6,295 bases of DNA from Brevundimonas sp. Its GTDB lineage: Bacteria; Pseudomonadota; Alphaproteobacteria; Caulobacterales; Caulobacteraceae. The notes under the pieces were generated by a model, which did no database searches, was not told the DNA's origin, and was given only the letters and a program-made list of their open reading frames with translations. The position numbers were made by a program, and so were the translations under genes. The stretch is from the NCBI GenBank assembly GCA_013693835.1, contig CP059260.1:2439029-2445323 (forward strand), given 5' to 3'. Each line of letters begins with the position of its first letter. Position 1 is the first letter of the stretch. Shown piece after piece: positions 5,579-6,295 of the stretch.

Positions 5579-5590
5579 CTTTTGAAAGGG
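5577..5590. repeat. Palindrome CCCTTT-TG-AAAGGG next to the 8-bp inverted repeat
   Basis: The 14 bases CCCTTTTGAAAGGG have 6-bp arms around a TG centre and share two bases with the previous repeat. TTGAAA (5582-5587) inside it could be a -35 hexamer for the rightward gene, though no good -10 follows at 16-18 bases. Likely a protein site or part of a promoter; not proven. Confidence 0.35.
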
Positions 5591-5633
5591 CGCAAGATTA
5601 GGGTGCCGGCCATTCTGTTGGACCAGCACCTGT

Positions 5634-6295
5634 ATGATTTCCGTTGTTTCCATTCTGGAGCGCATCGAGCCCCTTGCGCCTGATGCTGACTATCTGGACG
5701 TCGTAGCGCGGTTTCGCGCCGACCCTGGGCTTGTGGGCATTCCGGTCATGGAGGGTCAGACCCTGATCGGGGTCATATCCCGGGCACATCTGGGGGACCT
5801 GCTGATCGATGGCCGATCCGATCTCAGCGCCGAGGATATGGCCGACTGCGATTGTCCGGCCCTGGAGATAGATGTCGACCTGACGGTTCTGGATACCGCC
5901 CTGCTGATCGATCAGGTCACGCACCACCCACGGCTATTCATCGTCACGCGTCAGGGCCGCTATGAAGGCCTTTGCTCCGGTCTGGACATGCTGCAGAGCC
6001 TGCATGATGAGCAGGCGAGACAGGCCAAGCGACACGCCTGCGAACTGGTGCGGTTGCGTCAGGCCCAGGGGCCGGGATCGGCCGAGCTGATCCGCGTTCT
6101 CGATGACAGCCTGCGCCCCCAGCTCGCGCCTGCGCGAAGCGCACGGCGACCTCCAGCGGCGCATGGCACGCCACCCCTGGCGGTCTCCCTGCAGCGGATG
6201 CGGCACCAGGTGCGCGAGCTGGAGCACCGCGTTGCATCCGCCATGGAGCTGGGACGCCTAGCCTCCGGAAGTCGCACCTTTTCAGAAGATTCGGT
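5634..6295 (+). CDS. Two CBS-like domains plus degenerate histidine-kinase-like region (3' end outside the window)
   Basis: The frame is open from ATG 5634 to the window edge (220 codons); an in-frame stop at 5583 and no earlier start codon fix the N-terminus, although the Shine-Dalgarno match is poor. Residues about 5-58 and 72-124 look like two CBS repeats, each ending in a beta-strand and turn: VGIPVMEGQTLIGVISRAHL, and LFIVTRQGRYEGLCSGLDML. CBS pairs often bind adenine nucleotides. A polar helical linker follows. Residues 150-220 resemble a HisKA dimerisation hairpin: DDSLRPQL (157-164) stands where HELRTPL would be, and ELGRLASG (205-212) matches the DLSRIEAG-like end of helix 2 at almost the canonical distance of about 50 residues. 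Asp or Ser replaces the phospho-acceptor His. Codon bias suggests a different frame between 6121 and 6174. It may be a pseudo-kinase or a hybrid sensor; an ATPase domain would lie beyond the window. Confidence 0.62.
   Translation, partial: MISVVSILERIEPLAPDADYLDVVARFRADPGLVGIPVMEGQTLIGVISRAHLGDLLIDGRSDLSAEDMADCDCPALEIDVDLTVLDTALLIDQVTHHPRLFIVTRQGRYEGLCSGLDMLQSLHDEQARQAKRHACELVRLRQAQGPGSAELIRVLDDSLRPQLAPARSARRPPAAHGTPPLAVSLQRMRHQVRELEHRVASAMELGRLASGSRTFSEDS

Noticed and set aside
5424..5633. preQ1 riboswitch upstream of queC
   Set aside because: I looked on the minus strand for the conserved preQ1-I and preQ1-II cores near the queC start and found neither. The palindromes present do not resemble those aptamers.

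Overview
The window looks like a chromosomal segment of a high-GC alphaproteobacterium. Gene content and protein style suggest the Caulobacteraceae, for example Brevundimonas, but that is an impression from recognised families, not a search result. It carries ordinary housekeeping genes on both strands, with no integrase, transposase, CRISPR array, tRNA or rRNA.

Layout from the left. The 3' end of chorismate synthase (aroC, +) is followed by a pirin-family cupin (+), whose upstream region holds a perfect 12-bp palindrome around a TATATA box. A convergent membrane methyltransferase of the isoprenylcysteine/phospholipid methyltransferase superfamily (-) comes next. Divergent from it are a small glycine-rich lipoprotein (+) and an alpha/beta hydrolase (+). 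The junction of these two shows signs of broken reading frames. Convergent with the hydrolase is a 110-residue membrane protein (-) that matches only an internal piece of a CPA1-type Na+/H+ antiporter, yet has a strong ribosome-binding site.

The stretch 3357-3682 has no convincing gene. It holds an unusual set of small structures: an inverted repeat, a boxA-like sequence, a 9-bp tandem repeat whose last copy forms a perfect hairpin, and a second hairpin.

The best-defined functional unit is queC-queE-queD (-, transcribed from 5423 down to 3683). The genes are translationally coupled by ATGA and TGATG overlaps. Together they cover the route from 7,8-dihydroneopterin triphosphate to preQ0, the precursor of queuosine. 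FolE and QueF must be encoded elsewhere. QueD has Tyr where the E. coli enzyme has its catalytic Cys27.

Divergent from queC, and running off the right edge, is a signalling protein (+): two CBS-like domains followed by what looks like a degenerate histidine-kinase dimerisation domain without the phospho-acceptor His.

I see no clear new multi-gene system. The points most worth a second look are the Cys-less QueD, the antiporter fragment and the repeat cluster upstream of it, the pseudo-kinase, and a recurring pattern of apparent frame breaks at short C runs, which may be sequencing error.
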